Shown here: positions 1-11,098 of the stretch, one piece after another
Position numbering within the stretch: position 1 is the first letter of the stretch
Layout of the letters: each line of letters begins with the position of its first letter
Source: Dactylorhiza incarnata
Lineage: Eukaryota > Streptophyta > Magnoliopsida > Asparagales > Orchidaceae
Direction of reading: 5' to 3'
Assembly: GCA_033032865.1 (NCBI GenBank)
Contig: JAWHQI010000328.1
Location: 930,001 to 994,000 of the forward strand
Length of the DNA: 64,000 nt
Notes under the pieces: model-generated
What the model was told of the DNA's origin: nothing
The model's input: the letters and a program-made list of their open reading frames with translations, nothing else
The model's database searches: none
Position numbers and translations under genes: made by a program

Positions 1-117
1 CTTAAGACACAGAAATTCTCATGATTTCCTACCTCAGGCCTGTCAAGAAGTCCTACCTCAGATCTCCTCAGATATCTTACTACTCAAGCTGGGAGTACAA
101 CTCTACAACCTCAGGCA
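1..117 (-). repeat. Element E 3' LTR, distal part
   Basis: This is the continuation of E's LTR left of the inserted solo LTR C. On the minus strand it has the CCTGAGGTAGGA / GAGTTGTA style of short repeats seen in B's LTR at 42700-43080. The LTR runs out of the window, so its end and the flanking TSD cannot be seen. Confidence 0.6.
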
Positions 118-122
118 CAAAG
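118..122. repeat. TSD CAAAG of solo LTR C (left copy)
   Basis: CAAAG directly before TGTTGGGAATC is repeated at 8358-8362 directly after the LTR end AACAACA. Confidence 0.8.
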
Positions 123-233
123 TGTTGGGAATCTTGCCCACATGATTCCTGATTTGAAGAAGTCACCAAGTCAAGAAAACTTCACTTTGTTTTTGATCAC
201 TTATCTAGCTCATAATCTCAGGAAGTTAAAAGA

Positions 234-450
234 ATGGAGTTCGTCGAACGAAGAATGAAGTTCGTCGAACGAAGAATGAAGTTCGTCGAACGAAGAATGA
301 AGTTCGTCGAACGCAAAGACAGGACAGAAGCAAATGCAGAGACTTGGCGAGTTCGTCAAACAAAGAATCAGGTTCGTCGAACGCAGAATGCAGTTCATCG
401 AACGAAGAATCAAGTTCGTCGAATGAAGAATGCAGTTCGTCGAACGCAGA
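234..450 (+). repeat. TTCGTCGAACG array in solo LTR C
   Basis: About eight copies of GTTCGTCGAACGMARAATG-like units lie in tandem with a spacing of 18-30 bp. The core TTCGTCGAA is a 4+1+4 palindrome. The reading frame through this array is a by-product of the repeat and is not treated as a gene. The same core occurs in the LTRs of B at 33010-33500 and 46860-47420. Confidence 0.85.
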
Positions 451-1283
451 AACTTCTCTACAGATTGACAGAATCCGCTGAGAAGAGGAAGCCATCTCAG
501 CCCAACCCGCTGAGACAGATTCAAAAGGAAGGAATGTCGTCGAGAAGATGCAGTATCGTCGACATCATCAAAGAAGTTGTGTCATCGGAAAGGCTAAGTA
601 AGACTGATGCCAATGACATCGTCGTAAAGAAGGCGTGATGTCGAGAAGACTGGAGAAGGATAGCTGAAGACAAGCAGTTGCTAAAGTAGAGTCTGTCGAC
701 ATGATATCGCTTATGTCGTCGAAAGAACAAAGTGATTACGACGACAGACTACAAGAAAGAAGATCACGACGACACAGTCAGAGATAGCATATCGATGTAT
801 ATGCAGAAATGCCAGAATATCTCGTATCATCGAGACATCAGCGTCCGAGGCAGAAGCTAGAAAACTTGAAGATCCACCAAGGCCTAAGGCATCATCAAAG
901 TCCTGTCGTCGAGATATTATCCATATCGTCATAATGCTGTCAGTATCGGCATGAAGCTAGAAATATCGTCGAGACGGAATTCAAATGTTGCGGACGCGTG
1001 ATGAGTCCTGATCATATACACATTTATGGACTCATCTGGGCCGATTTCCTAGTTTATGCACTACACTTTAGGCATATTTTCGCTCATATTTGTTATTCCA
1101 TGCTATGTGCACTTCTAGGCCCGTTTTTGGTGTTATATCATGTTTTTCATCTTTAGTAGTTTTCATGCGCTGTTAAGTGCCACTTTCAGTGGCTGGATTT
1201 GTGGTTATGCTGGAACAGGAGTCGTGCAGGTGTTCCCGGTACAATTCTGTACAGGAACACTGCGCACGATCACTGGTTCTAGT

Positions 1284-1507
1284 GCGCACGACCACTGGTC
1301 GTGCGCCACTGATCGTGCGCACTTAACGCCTTTTTTATGAGTTCTGTCTGGCTTATCACACGACCACTTACGACAGTGCGCACGACCACTGGTCGTGCGC
1401 CATTGGTCGTGCGAATATTGTATTTTATAATTTCTGACCTTGCAGGCTCCGCCCAGGCAGAGCGCACGATCACCAAATTCTAGTGCGCACGACCACTGGT
1501 CGTGCGC
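1284..1507 (+). repeat. Palindrome array in D 5' LTR
   Basis: Three copies of a 23-bp palindrome: arm GCGCACGACCA, one central C, then the complementary arm. They are at 1284-1306, 1378-1400 and 1485-1507. Half-site variants such as GCGCACGATCA and GATCGTGCGC lie between them. The same three copies recur in the 3' LTR at 6095-6117, 6189-6211 and 6295-6317. Confidence 0.95.
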
Positions 1508-1539
1508 CAACGACCGTGCGCGCTGTTCAGTCCAGCGCC

Positions 1540-1546
1540 TATAAAT
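1540..1546 (+). promoter_or_regulatory. TATA box of D 5' LTR
   Basis: TATAAAT in the context CGCCTATAAAT, about 30 bp after the last palindrome. The counterpart in the 3' LTR is at 6350-6356. Confidence 0.6.
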
Positions 1547-2609
1547 TTCCCTGCTCGCGATTTTAGGTCGATCCTCGCCGTTTTTCTCGCCCCGCTCCGC
1601 CGTTCCGCCCGATTTCGCCCCTCCATCGCCGCCCACCATCGGGAGGTGCTCTGGGCTTGTTCTTCACGCAAATCTTGAGCCGGAGCTTTCTCTCGGCCTC
1701 CTCCTTCATCCTAGCGCTCCAAAGGAAGACCTAGCCACCATTACCATCAAGCAAGGGGAAGTTTGCAACCTCTACCGGATCGTGACACGAAGAAGACGGG
1801 CTCATTGGAGAGTAGTGACAGCTCTCTCTACCCCGGACGTAGTTGCGGACCGAGCTTGGACGCGGATTGACAACCCGGCGATTCCAACCGTGAATCTACA
1901 ACGAGCCTTCAGATTCGGTCGATTTCTTGCCTTGTTCTTCTCTTATTGATGTGTATATGTTTTAGATCTCATTATTATGATGAAGTTGCACTTAAAACTA
2001 GTTTGTATTTCTATATATTTCATATCTATGTGAAATGTTTGTTGTTTGAGTTGCTTGAGGTGCGCCCCATTCCATCCTCCATCCCGCCGTCACGTTCGTC
2101 GCCGCACTAGCAATTGCTAGTGGCGTGCTTGTCGAAGAGGTGCTTACGACCCTCACTCCGTTTGCCTACTCGTCCATCCGCCTAGCGAAGCGTGGCATAG
2201 CGGCCCGTGTAATCAACTCACCCTACGAAGCAGCGCGCTCAAGGCCTGCATAGTTCGATTCCGTCTGCCTACTCGTCCATCCGCCCTTGCGACGCAGCGC
2301 GCTCAAGGCCTGCCTAGTCTCCATTCCGCCAAGCGAAGCATTGCATAGCGGCATTGCATAGGAGTAGTTGTAATATTTTATTTTATTATTCGCAAACCAA
2401 ATCCCCCATTTCCGCATCCATCCGCTCGAAAGGACTTCAATCTCAAGTCCTTCCTCGATAATAAACTCCACCTTACTGTGTTCCTTTGAGATCAATACTT
2501 GGGGATTCATTCCCATTTTATATTACTTGAACGATCGGTACACTGCCGTTTCGTGCCGCAGTCTTACTACCGCCTTTAGCGGTGTGCTAAGATTTGCGCA
2601 TCAAGTTTT

Positions 2610-2627
2610 TGGCGTCGTTGCCGGGGA
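2610..2627 (+). other. Element D primer-binding site (tRNA-Asp)
   Basis: TGGCGTCGTTGCCGGGGA lies six bases after the 5' LTR. It is complementary to the 3' end of plant tRNA-Asp(GTC) except for one base. This PBS class is known from Athila-type plant Gypsy elements. Confidence 0.8.
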
Positions 2628-2817
2628 ACACAGTCGTGTGAGTTTTCTAGAGAGGGAGAACCTGAGAGATAAGCCCTTCCATTTGTAAATTGCATTTCTT
2701 TGTTTTATTTCTTTTTATTCCATTTTCCTGTTTTAATTAGGTTGCTTTAGTAATTTTTGTTAGGTGTAGTATTTTGCACAATAGCATTTTTATTTTGAAT
2801 CGTATTATCTTCACACT

Positions 2818-4059
2818 ATGTGGGCACATCTTAATTTCCGTTGCCGTTGGTGTGGAGCTACCTCCCACTCTAGTGATGAATGCCCTACGGAGAATAGTAG
2901 GCATAATTCTTATAGCCCAGCATATGGAGCACCGACTTCGTCTGGTACTCCATATGGTGCGCGTAAGTCTTATGGCTACTCTGCTGAGCCTTTACCGTCT
3001 TACTTCTTTTCGGCTTCAGCACCCGTTGTGCCAAAGAAGCCTGCTAGGCAGTGCCAGTTTTGTCAGAGCACAGATCATGCCCTGAAGGATTGTGCTGCTT
3101 ATCTTCACCAATTGGATGAGGATGACGAGCCGGATATCCGGATCGTCCCAACTCCTAACTCTGGCGGCACACCTTCAACATCCGGTTTTGTGTCTTTGCC
3201 ACCTTCACATCTTGAAGGGTATGGCGTTGACACAGTCACCAGATGTGTGGCCGATCTGGGCACCGACATTGCTGAGCCTATTCTCCCAGTGCATCCACCA
3301 CCTCTAGTGGATTCGATTCTTTGTGAGGAATCGGTGCTTGACTTTTATCCGAGCACTACTCCTCCCCCTGTTGTGCATACTATACTCATCTCCGACGACA
3401 TTGTTGATGATGTGTCGCAGGATGAGGTGGGTGATCTGAGTATTGTGCCTACTCCTACGGAGGAGGACAACTTTCTAGGTGAAGAGGAGTTTTCTTCAGC
3501 ACCGGTGGAGGAAGTCCAAATCCTAAGCTTGGCCACCATTGATCCCACCAATTCTTGTAGCATTGATGACAATGCAAACATTACTTTACTTACCCAACCT
3601 GATGGGAGTGAGACCGGGATCACTCCCCCGATTTCTGATTATTTTTGTCCTTCTTCTCTTTTATTTCTTGTTCCCCTTCCTTCACCCGAGCCTGTGCAGG
3701 TTGAATCTTCACAGGTACTTCAGGAGGACTTGGAGCTTTTTGCTCAAGTCAATGATGAGAGCATCCTCTCATGTGAGGAGGTTTATTCCCCCTCCGTAGA
3801 GGAAGCTCCACTCATTGCCTTCGCCTCCTGCTGCCTCCCTGTGGACGATACCTTGCTGGGCAAGGATAGTTTTGGTGAAATGAGTGAGGACCAGGCCTCC
3901 TCCTCTTCTTACTTTCTTTTCCCTCTACCTGTGATGGGCAGGTTTTATTTATATTCGGGTAGAGGCGTGACTGTTCTTTCTCCGTATAGGTACCCGCTAC
4001 CGACACGGATATTGGGCCAGTTACCTGCCCACTTCTCCTTCCATACTCCCATTAGCTAG
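2818..4059 (+). CDS. Gag-like protein with two zinc knuckles (element D)
   Basis: 413 residues. Two CX2CX4HX4C zinc knuckles are intact, at residues 9-22 (Cys9, Cys12, His17, Cys22) and 79-92 (Cys79, Cys82, His87, Cys92). They are separated by a Ser/Tyr/Gly/Pro-rich linker. From residue about 100 the protein is acidic and low in complexity, with no protease, RT or integrase motif. Zinc knuckles of this type bind genomic RNA in the nucleocapsid part of gag. The knuckles sit at the very N-terminus, so the usual gag capsid part is absent: this is a truncated gag or a dedicated nucleic-acid-binding protein. The C-terminal two thirds is conserved in element F (12747-13472). The start codon is the first ATG before the first knuckle. 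The frame is open, but function is inferred only from the knuckles. Confidence 0.7.
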   Translation: MWAHLNFRCRWCGATSHSSDECPTENSRHNSYSPAYGAPTSSGTPYGARKSYGYSAEPLPSYFFSASAPVVPKKPARQCQFCQSTDHALKDCAAYLHQLDEDDEPDIRIVPTPNSGGTPSTSGFVSLPPSHLEGYGVDTVTRCVADLGTDIAEPILPVHPPPLVDSILCEESVLDFYPSTTPPPVVHTILISDDIVDDVSQDEVGDLSIVPTPTEEDNFLGEEEFSSAPVEEVQILSLATIDPTNSCSIDDNANITLLTQPDGSETGITPPISDYFCPSSLLFLVPLPSPEPVQVESSQVLQEDLELFAQVNDESILSCEEVYSPSVEEAPLIAFASCCLPVDDTLLGKDSFGEMSEDQASSSSYFLFPLPVMGRFYLYSGRGVTVLSPYRYPLPTRILGQLPAHFSFHTPIS

Positions 4060-5796
4060 ATATTATAAAGTTTTGAATAAGTCGTGCTGGGATGACAATA
4101 ACCCCAGTAGTTATCTTAATTTTTCCTGCATTTTCATGTCTTTTCTAATTTTATTTAGTTAATCGCACTTTATTTCAGTTTTCTATTTTCTTTTGTTTTT
4201 GCGGAGCTGACCCCTGCAGGTATCCTTCTTCTGGATGGCGGATGCTGTAGGTTTTTCATGGTTTACACGCGTCTTCTGGTATGCTCACTTGCTGAGCATC
4301 GGGTACTGTCTTTCCCTAGCTTTATTCTGAATTGTACAGTCATATTCTGCATTAGATTGTTTAGTTTAAGTCTGGGGGAGAGCAGTTTTTGTGCCCACTC
4401 ACGTGCACTCTTGCATAGCATGCTAGAAGTACTTTTATTTTTTGGAAATTGTTGTTCATTCTCATTGCACACCACAGCACCCACTTGAGCGCGTACTCAT
4501 CTGTTTGCTTGCTCTGTTGTGAATTTAATTCTTCTGCTTATTTGGGAAAGTCTAAGCGATGGCTTAGGACTATGTAGCAGAGTAAAATGTTGACTCCAGT
4601 AGTGCTCCTAGTCGAGTGCTCGGTTACATAGAAATTTGTGTAGATTAGATTTCTCTTTATACTATGGTTTTATATTTTTCTCTATTAGTGTAAATGTTGT
4701 TTACTCTACTCAAATGGTGAATCCGGTGGAATCAAACGGTAGCGTAGGGATGTGTGTAAACGATCGCTACACTCGTATTGCTTGAGTCGGGAGAAAGGAG
4801 AATCTTTCTCGGTGGCTAGAACTTGCCCCAAGCGATTCTTGAAGTATTGGCATATGATAGTTCTAGTGCGTGAGAATGACGTAGGCCACTATTTTGGCCC
4901 GGTTGAGCATTTTATTTCATGCCTATCATCTACCCTTGCTAGCCCCTCTGTGCCTACCCCTTCCTCTTGATTCAGCCCCACTTTTATCTCACCAAAAGCT
5001 TAAAAGCCTAACCTACTCGCACACCCATATCTGAGCCTTAGTTGTAGTTTTATTTACATTTTGGGGGGTGTTGATGTGGTAATTTTTATAGTGGAAATTG
5101 TGGGTGTATTCATTGATATTTTTGCTGAAAAAAAAAGAAAAAGAAAGAAAAGGAAGAATGAAGTAGAGAAAGAACAGAAAAAAAGGGGGATTGTTATGAA
5201 AAAAGTTGAATTGAAAATTTTGAAATTTTGGTATTAGGAGTGGGCGGTGCACACACCTATGTTGCAAAAGTCCAAGTCTGGGGGTGTGGTGCATTTGTTT
5301 ATTATCGTCGTGCGGGTAGCTCTATCTTATGCTCATGTTGGGTTAGGTGTGCTTAGCCTCCATATTTATCTTTGTTTACCTCACCGTAACCCAAGCCCCA
5401 TCTCTAACCTAAAGTCCTACCGACTCACGCTATGGACCAATCTAGTGTCGTGGAGAGAATGTGACCGGGTGAGCCTATGGTCGCCGACACCGATGGATTT
5501 CGGTGGAGTTTGTCCAGCACCCCAATCTTGAGCAATGCTCATCTCAGCGCTTAGTTTACTTTCTCCGTATGCATGACCGGATGATTCACCGTAGTTCACC
5601 ATTTTGAGTGGTTGTAATATGCTTTTACTCTTTTAGAAATATATAAACTGTTTTTATAATCAGAAATCTTTTCTACTATTTTTCTTATGCACGTGAGCAT
5701 GCGACTTCGCATGGTACTCTGTATTGTAATCTTAAGCCATCTACTTTTCTTTCCTCGATCGCTTAGAATTTGTTTGCTCGGGACGCGCAAACAGGT
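4060..5796 (+). other. Non-coding 3' internal region of D
   Basis: No frame resembling a protein is seen. AAGTCTGGGGG occurs at 4368-4378 and 5274-5284 as well as at the true purine tract at 5797. Stretches of this region are recognisable in F at 13480-13560 and 15480-17030. F has an additional gene between these two stretches. Confidence 0.7.
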
Positions 5797-5809
5797 AAGT
5801 CTGGGGGTG
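5797..5809 (+). other. Element D polypurine tract
   Basis: AAGTCTGGGGGTG directly abuts the 3' LTR start TGATGAG, the position of the plus-strand primer. Confidence 0.8.
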
Positions 5810-7412
5810 TGATGAGTCCTGATCATATACACATTTATGGACTCATCTGGGCCGATTTCCTAGTTTATGCACTACACTTTAGGCATGTTTTCGCTCATAT
5901 TTGTTATTCCATGCTATGTGCACTTCTAGGCCCGTTTTTGGTGTTATATCATGTTTTTCATCTTTAGTAGTTTTCATGCGCTGTTAAGTGCCACTTTCAG
6001 TGGCTGGATTTGTGGTTATGCTGGAACAGGAGTCGTGCAGGTGTTCCCGGTACAATTCTGTACAGGAACACTGCGCACGATCACTGGTTCTAGTGCGCAC
6101 GACCACTGGTCGTGCGCCACTGATCGTGCGCACTTAACGCCTTTTTTATGAGTTCTGTCTGGTTTATCGCACGACCACTTACGACAGTGCGCACGACCAC
6201 TGGTCGTGCGCCATTGGCGTGCGAACATTGTATTTTATAATTTCTGACCTTGCAGGCTCCGCCCAGGCAGAGCGCACGATCACCAAATTCTAGTGCGCAC
6301 GACCACTGGTCGTGCGCCAACGACCGTGAGCGCTGTTCAGTCCAGCGCCTATAAATTGCCCTGCTCGCGATTTTAGGTCGATCCTCGCCGTTTTTCTCGC
6401 CCTGCTCCGCCGTTCCGCCCGATTTCGCCCCTCCATCGCCGCCCACCATCGGGAGGTGCTCCGGGCTTGTTCTTCACGCCAATCTTGAGCCGGAGCTTCC
6501 TCTCGGCCTCCTCCTTCATCCTAGCGCTCCAAAGGAAGACCTAGCCACCATTACCATCAAGCAAGGGGAAGTTTGCAACCTCTACCGGATCGTGACACGA
6601 AGAAGACGGGCTCATTGGAGAGTAGTGACAGTTCTCTCTACCCCGGACGTAGTTGCGGACCGAGCTTGGACGCGGATTGACAACCCGGCGATTCCAACCG
6701 TGAATCTACAACGAGCCTTCGGATTCGGTCGATTTCTTGCCTTGTTCTTCTCTTATTGATGTGTATATGTTTTAGATCTCATTATTATGATGAAGTTGCA
6801 CTTAAACTAGTTTGTATTTCTATATATTTCATGTCTATGTGAAATGTTTGTTGTTTGAGGTTCTTGAGGTGCGCCCCATTCCATCCTCCATCCCGCTGTC
6901 ACGTTCATCGCCGCACTAGCAATTGCTAGTGGCGTGCTTGTTGAAGAGGTGCTTACGACCCTCACTCCATTTGCCTACTCGTCCATCCGCCTAGCGAAGC
7001 GTGGCATAGCGGCCCGTGTAATCCACTCGCCCTAGGAAGCAGCGCGCTCAAGGCCTGCATAGTTCTATTCCGTCTGCCTACTCGTCCATCCGCCCTTGCG
7101 ACGCAGCGCGCACAAGGCCTGCCTAGTCTCCATTCCGCTAAGCGAAGCATTGCATAGCGGCATTGCATAGGAGTAGTTGTAATATTTTATTTTATTATTC
7201 GCAAACCAAATCCCCCATTTCCGCATCCATCCGCTCGAAAGGACTTCAATCTCAAGTCCTTCCTCGATAATAAACTCCACCTTACTGTGTTCCTTTGAGA
7301 TCGATACTTGGGGATTCATTCCCATTTTATATTACTTGAACGATCGGTACACTGCCGTTTCGTGCCGCAGTCTTACTACCGCCTTTAGCGGTGTGCTAAG
7401 ATTTGTGCATCA
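5810..7412 (+). repeat. Element D 3' LTR
   Basis: 1603 bp, matching 999-2603 with scattered substitutions and a few 1-bp indels. It ends GTGCATCA and is followed by TSD ACGCG at 7413-7417. It carries the three palindromes and a TATA box at 6350-6356. Confidence 0.9.
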
Positions 7413-7417
7413 ACGCG

Positions 7418-8357
7418 CTGTCAGCAATTAATGCCGCCGCCTGATTGTCCAATCAGCGTGTGCTCTTAAGAAATGTGGCGTCTGACACTTAAGGAATTTT
7501 TTCAGAAGACCGTTGGGAGCCTCACAGTCTTATAAAAGAGATAAGAGGTTGCCCTAAAGCGATGATCAATCAGAAAGAACTTACGCATACATCAAATAGA
7601 ACAGTTAAAGCGGCGTAAAGAAAGAAAGAGAAAGACAAGAATTCTCAAAGTGTTCTCGCAAGAATCAGTCATCTGATCGACTGATAAGAAGTCGTTCCTC
7701 ATCAGGCTAAGAAAAGAGATTGAAGAAGAACTGTGCTTTCAAGATCTGAATCAGAAACATCTTCTTCAACCTCAAGTTGTCAATCTCCATCAGGCTAAAT
7801 TGCCAATCTTCATCAGGCAGAAGAAACAGTTTTCATCACTGTTATTTCTTGTAAGGCTTGCGGGCCAAACGTGTAAGATCTGGTTTCAGATCTAAGTGTC
7901 TAGCTTTAGGGCTGGAGAGCTGTGAGGTTTGAGGGCCAGGGAAGTGGACTTGCGGGTCCGAATTTGTCGAGCTTGAGGGCTTGGGTGCAGTAAGGGCTTG
8001 CGGGCCTAGGCTGTAGGCACAGGACTTGTGGGTTTGTGTTGGGTAGGGCTTGAGGGCCTGATTGTCAAGCTTGCGGGCTCGGGTGCAGTAGGGGCTTGCG
8101 GGCTTAGGCTGTAGGACTTGCAGGTCCGTGTTGTAAGGCTTGAGGGCCTGAAGTTTTGGCGGAGTTTGCCGATCCTAGCACACTGCTAGGTAGGCGCAGA
8201 GGGACAGAGGACTACTCAAGACACCCGGTCTTTAGGAACCTCTATAGAGCTTGAATATTCGTAACTTGCTCTAATATTTCGAAAAGAACCCAGATCACCT
8301 AACAACCCCCCCCCCCCCCCCCCCCCCCCCCTCTTGGTGAACGTTTCATTAACAACA
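7418..8357 (+). repeat. Solo LTR C, 3' part
   Basis: C resumes after D. It has a TATAAAAG box at 7531-7538, then a run of GCTTGCGGGC / GCTTGAGGGC units between about 7855 and 8150, a 26-base C run at 8306-8331, and the end AACAACA followed by TSD CAAAG at 8358-8362. Confidence 0.8.
8306..8331 (+). repeat. Poly-C run in solo LTR C
   Basis: 26 consecutive C near the LTR 3' end. The homologous place has 19 C in B's 3' LTR (48449-48467) and only about 5 in B's 5' LTR. Confidence 0.9.
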
Positions 8358-8362
8358 CAAAG

Positions 8363-9233
8363 CCTTACACACTCAGACACAAGACCCTACACACTCAGAA
8401 CAAATAAGTTCTTACAGAGCTTATATGTTTGCTTATACAATAGAGGACAGTAAAGATTAAACCTTCATCTTAGATCTTCTGTTGTTGAAGCACAACAAAT
8501 GTTGTCTTGAAATAGGGTTGAATGGCAGTAGCTTCAAGCCTTGTTTCTTCTGATCTTCTTCTTCAGTAGATGAAGGAAGATCCACATGTTCTTCAGGATA
8601 GAATAAGCAAGAACAAACTTATCTCAGTAATCTGCTTGTAGCTTCAGGAAGCAGATTGAGATATCTTGTGGAAGCAGTTTTTTTCTTCAATAGAACAGTA
8701 ACAACTATTTCAGATCTTGTCCACTTCTGATTTAGTGACCTAACATCTTCTTTTATACCTCCTCCATTCTGCAACGGCTCTGAGGAGTGCCCCATCACAA
8801 CATGGATATAAATAGAAAATATTATCCATGCTTTCTAGCCATTTGCGCCAAAAGCAGATCTCATCAGGCTTTATTCAAATATGAATCTATCTCAGCGAAT
8901 TGGCTGAGACGGGCTCTAGTCTCAGCGACAGAACAGACTTTGTCTCAGCGAATCGGCTGAGACAGATTGTCTTCTCAATTGTTTTTCTCTAAATGCAGCT
9001 CAGCTGAGATAAACTCCTTCTCAGCGGCTCTAGCTGCGTCTCAACGGTTCAACTGAGACCAGACTGTTGTCTCAGCTGCTTTGACAGTACAATCAGAGAA
9101 TAATTCCAATGTTTGGAATGACCTAACCCTGCATAGACATGATATAAAAGTGGGTCTACCAAATACAATATGTACTTAGCATTGTGTGATGCCTCTTCAA
9201 ATCTAGGGAACATTGAGGGCAATATTCCCAACA
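8363..9233 (-). repeat. Element E 3' LTR, proximal part
   Basis: Read on the minus strand this starts TGTTGGGAATATTGCC, the same start as B's LTR. It has CTCAGC...GCTGAGAC repeats between about 8890 and 9080 and a TATAAAAG box at 8750-8757 (minus). It continues at 1-117 beyond solo LTR C. Confidence 0.8.
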
Positions 9234-9251
9234 ATCTCCCCCTATTTGAAG
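9234..9251 (-). other. Element E polypurine tract
   Basis: On the minus strand CTTCAAATAGGGGGAGAT immediately precedes the LTR start TGTTGGG. B has a nearly identical tract at 46555-46572. The next 318 bp (9252-9569) show no coding or repeat signal. Confidence 0.75.
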
Positions 9252-11098
9252 AAGGCAGAACATACACCAATGTTGAGATACATAACCATAATAACCATAT
9301 CATGACAAATTGTGAAATATCAGAATTAAAAGTCATGACAACATAACAATATCATTTTTAACAAAATATAGGCACCACAGTAGATATTAAGCATTAAAAC
9401 AGAACAAATATTAAGCTTGACTTTAATTGGCCTATTAACACATGATTTCATTTCAACATAAGAATCTATTGCATTAGTGATAAAATGTCAATACAACTTT
9501 CAGTACATATTTGATTCAAATAAAAATCTAAATACAGGTTCATGTTTTTCTTTACTTTGCAGCACTTGATCATTCAACACCTTCATCAGCAACCTCTAGT
9601 TTTGGAGCAGTAGCTTTCATCTCATCTATCTTCTTCTTGTTCTCTTTCCTTTTGAAATAATGGAATGGTTTGGGGATATATTTGGAAAGCATTCTATTTG
9701 GGTTGCTTTTTCTTACTAGATTTTCTTTGAAGACTCTTTCCCTTAGGGAATTCCTCTCTAGATGCTTGATCCATTCTTCTGCAAGATATATCCTATCAAT
9801 ATTTTTGCACAACTGATCATGGTTCAGCCAAGCATTCAAAATTATTCTTTTAGAATCATCACTCCAATGCTCATAGTCAGGGTCTTTGGCCTGCTCACTT
9901 CTATTATTGACCATGAATTCTTCAGCAAGCAAGACACATTCTCTCTTCCTTCTTGCAGCTAGCTAAGCATCTTAAGCAATTTTGGCTTGAGCCTGAAAGT
10001 CAAAATATTCCTTTCTTAGATTATCCAGTAGAGGAAGGTTCAGTGCAATCCTAATTCCATGCAGAACCTTGAGGGCCAACTCAGAGTTTTTTTCAGCATT
10101 GGTCTCCTCCCCCTTTCTGTCTTCTTCAAATATTTTCTGTTATATACCTTGGGAAGCAGCTGCTACAGACCTAGATAGAGTTTGAAAAGCATTTTCTAAA
10201 TCAGATTTCAGTTCATCCTTCATTTCCTCAGCCTCTCCTATCATTGTGGTTGTTGTAGACCACGCATACTCTTCAATATAGTTTGAGGCCTTCTCTATTG
10301 CCTAATCTGTTTTGCTTACATAATTCTTGACATAGCTCATGTCTTTCTCTAAGAGTTGCAAACTTTTGTCCATTGATCTTAGAATAGTGTTCTGAGCCAC
10401 CACTGACTTTTCAGCAAGATCAAACCATTTGGTCATTTGGATATTGAGGTAGGATGTTTCTTCCTTTATGACTTTAATTTCAGACATGACCTCATTTTTG
10501 ACTGATGAAACTGACTTATCTATATATTCCTTTATTGAGGCCATGTGACCATCAATTAGAGTCTTGATAGAAGTTAGGATAAGTTCATTGGAGGTGGAGG
10601 GTTGCACTTCAACAATGGTGGTTTATTGTTGTTCAGCTACCAAAGGGGATAAACTCTTCTCTTGTATGGCTTGATTATCACACTCAGTTAGAGTGGATGG
10701 ATCCTTTGCAGGGGTGGATAAAACTGCTTCATCCAGAGCAAGGATCTTTGTATGCTCCCCCTCATCCTTATCATTCTTGTCAGCAACCTCTGCAAATTGA
10801 TTAGTGTAATTAGCAGGAATTCCATCATCATCAACCTCATCATCATTATCATTATTGTCATTTTCATCATCTGATAAGTTCTTCTGCTCCTCCCCCTCAT
10901 ATAGGGCATCCATCCTTTCTGGATCAGTTGAATCCAAGAAATTTGGGGAGTTATCGGGAATTAGACTTATCCTTCTTTCAAGATTAAAGTTAATTTTGTC
11001 AATCTTACATTGCAAATCACCAGGAGAATCTGATTGCTGTTCATCATTTCTTGCTGAATCAGCAGGCACATTGTGTGCATTGATATCAACTTGGTCTT

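Larger units (their letters stand above)
999..2603 (+). repeat. Element D 5' LTR
   Basis: 1605 bp, from TGATGAGTCCTGATC to GCGCATCA. The first 38 bases form a stem: GATGAGTCC (1000-1008) pairs with GGACTCATC (1028-1036). Three 23-bp palindromes lie at 1284-1306, 1378-1400 and 1485-1507. A TATAAAT box at 1540-1546 follows the last palindrome, so the palindromes lie in the presumed U3 promoter region. Confidence 0.9.
999..7412 (+). mobile_element. Element D: Athila-like Gypsy element without pol
   Basis: The element is 6414 bp with LTRs at 999-2603 and 5810-7412 and TSD ACGCG at 994-998 and 7413-7417. The PBS matches the 3' end of plant tRNA-Asp, with one mismatch, and the purine tract AAGTCTGGGGGTG touches the 3' LTR. 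The 3.2-kb internal region encodes one zinc-knuckle protein and no protease, RT or integrase, so the element is non-autonomous. LTRs differ at few sites by eye, suggesting it is among the younger insertions. Athila-like assignment rests on the Asp PBS, the gag-like protein and its relative F, which carries an ORF-1-like gene. Confidence 0.85.
123..8357 (+). mobile_element. Element C: solo LTR of a Sirevirus-like element, split by D
   Basis: C starts TGTTGGGAATCTTGCCC and ends AACAACA, with TSD CAAAG on both sides and no internal domain. After removing D and one of its TSD copies it is about 1.8 kb, close to the LTRs of B (about 1.84 and 1.93 kb). It carries a TTCGTCGAACG array like B's, a TATAAAAG box at 7531-7538, and a C-rich tract near the 3' end where B also has one. 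It is most simply read as LTR-LTR recombination that removed the internal region. It lies in opposite orientation inside the LTR of the related element E. Confidence 0.8.

Noticed and set aside
234..638. Protein-coding frame across the GTTCGTCGAACG array
   Set aside because: The frame arises from the tandem repeat; open frames occur on both strands and the sequence is LTR.
999..1040. Hammerhead ribozyme at LTR start (GATGAGTCC resembles its core)
   Set aside because: The second strand reads GGACTCATC, not GGAC followed by GAAAC, so the catalytic core is incomplete. It is a plain stem.
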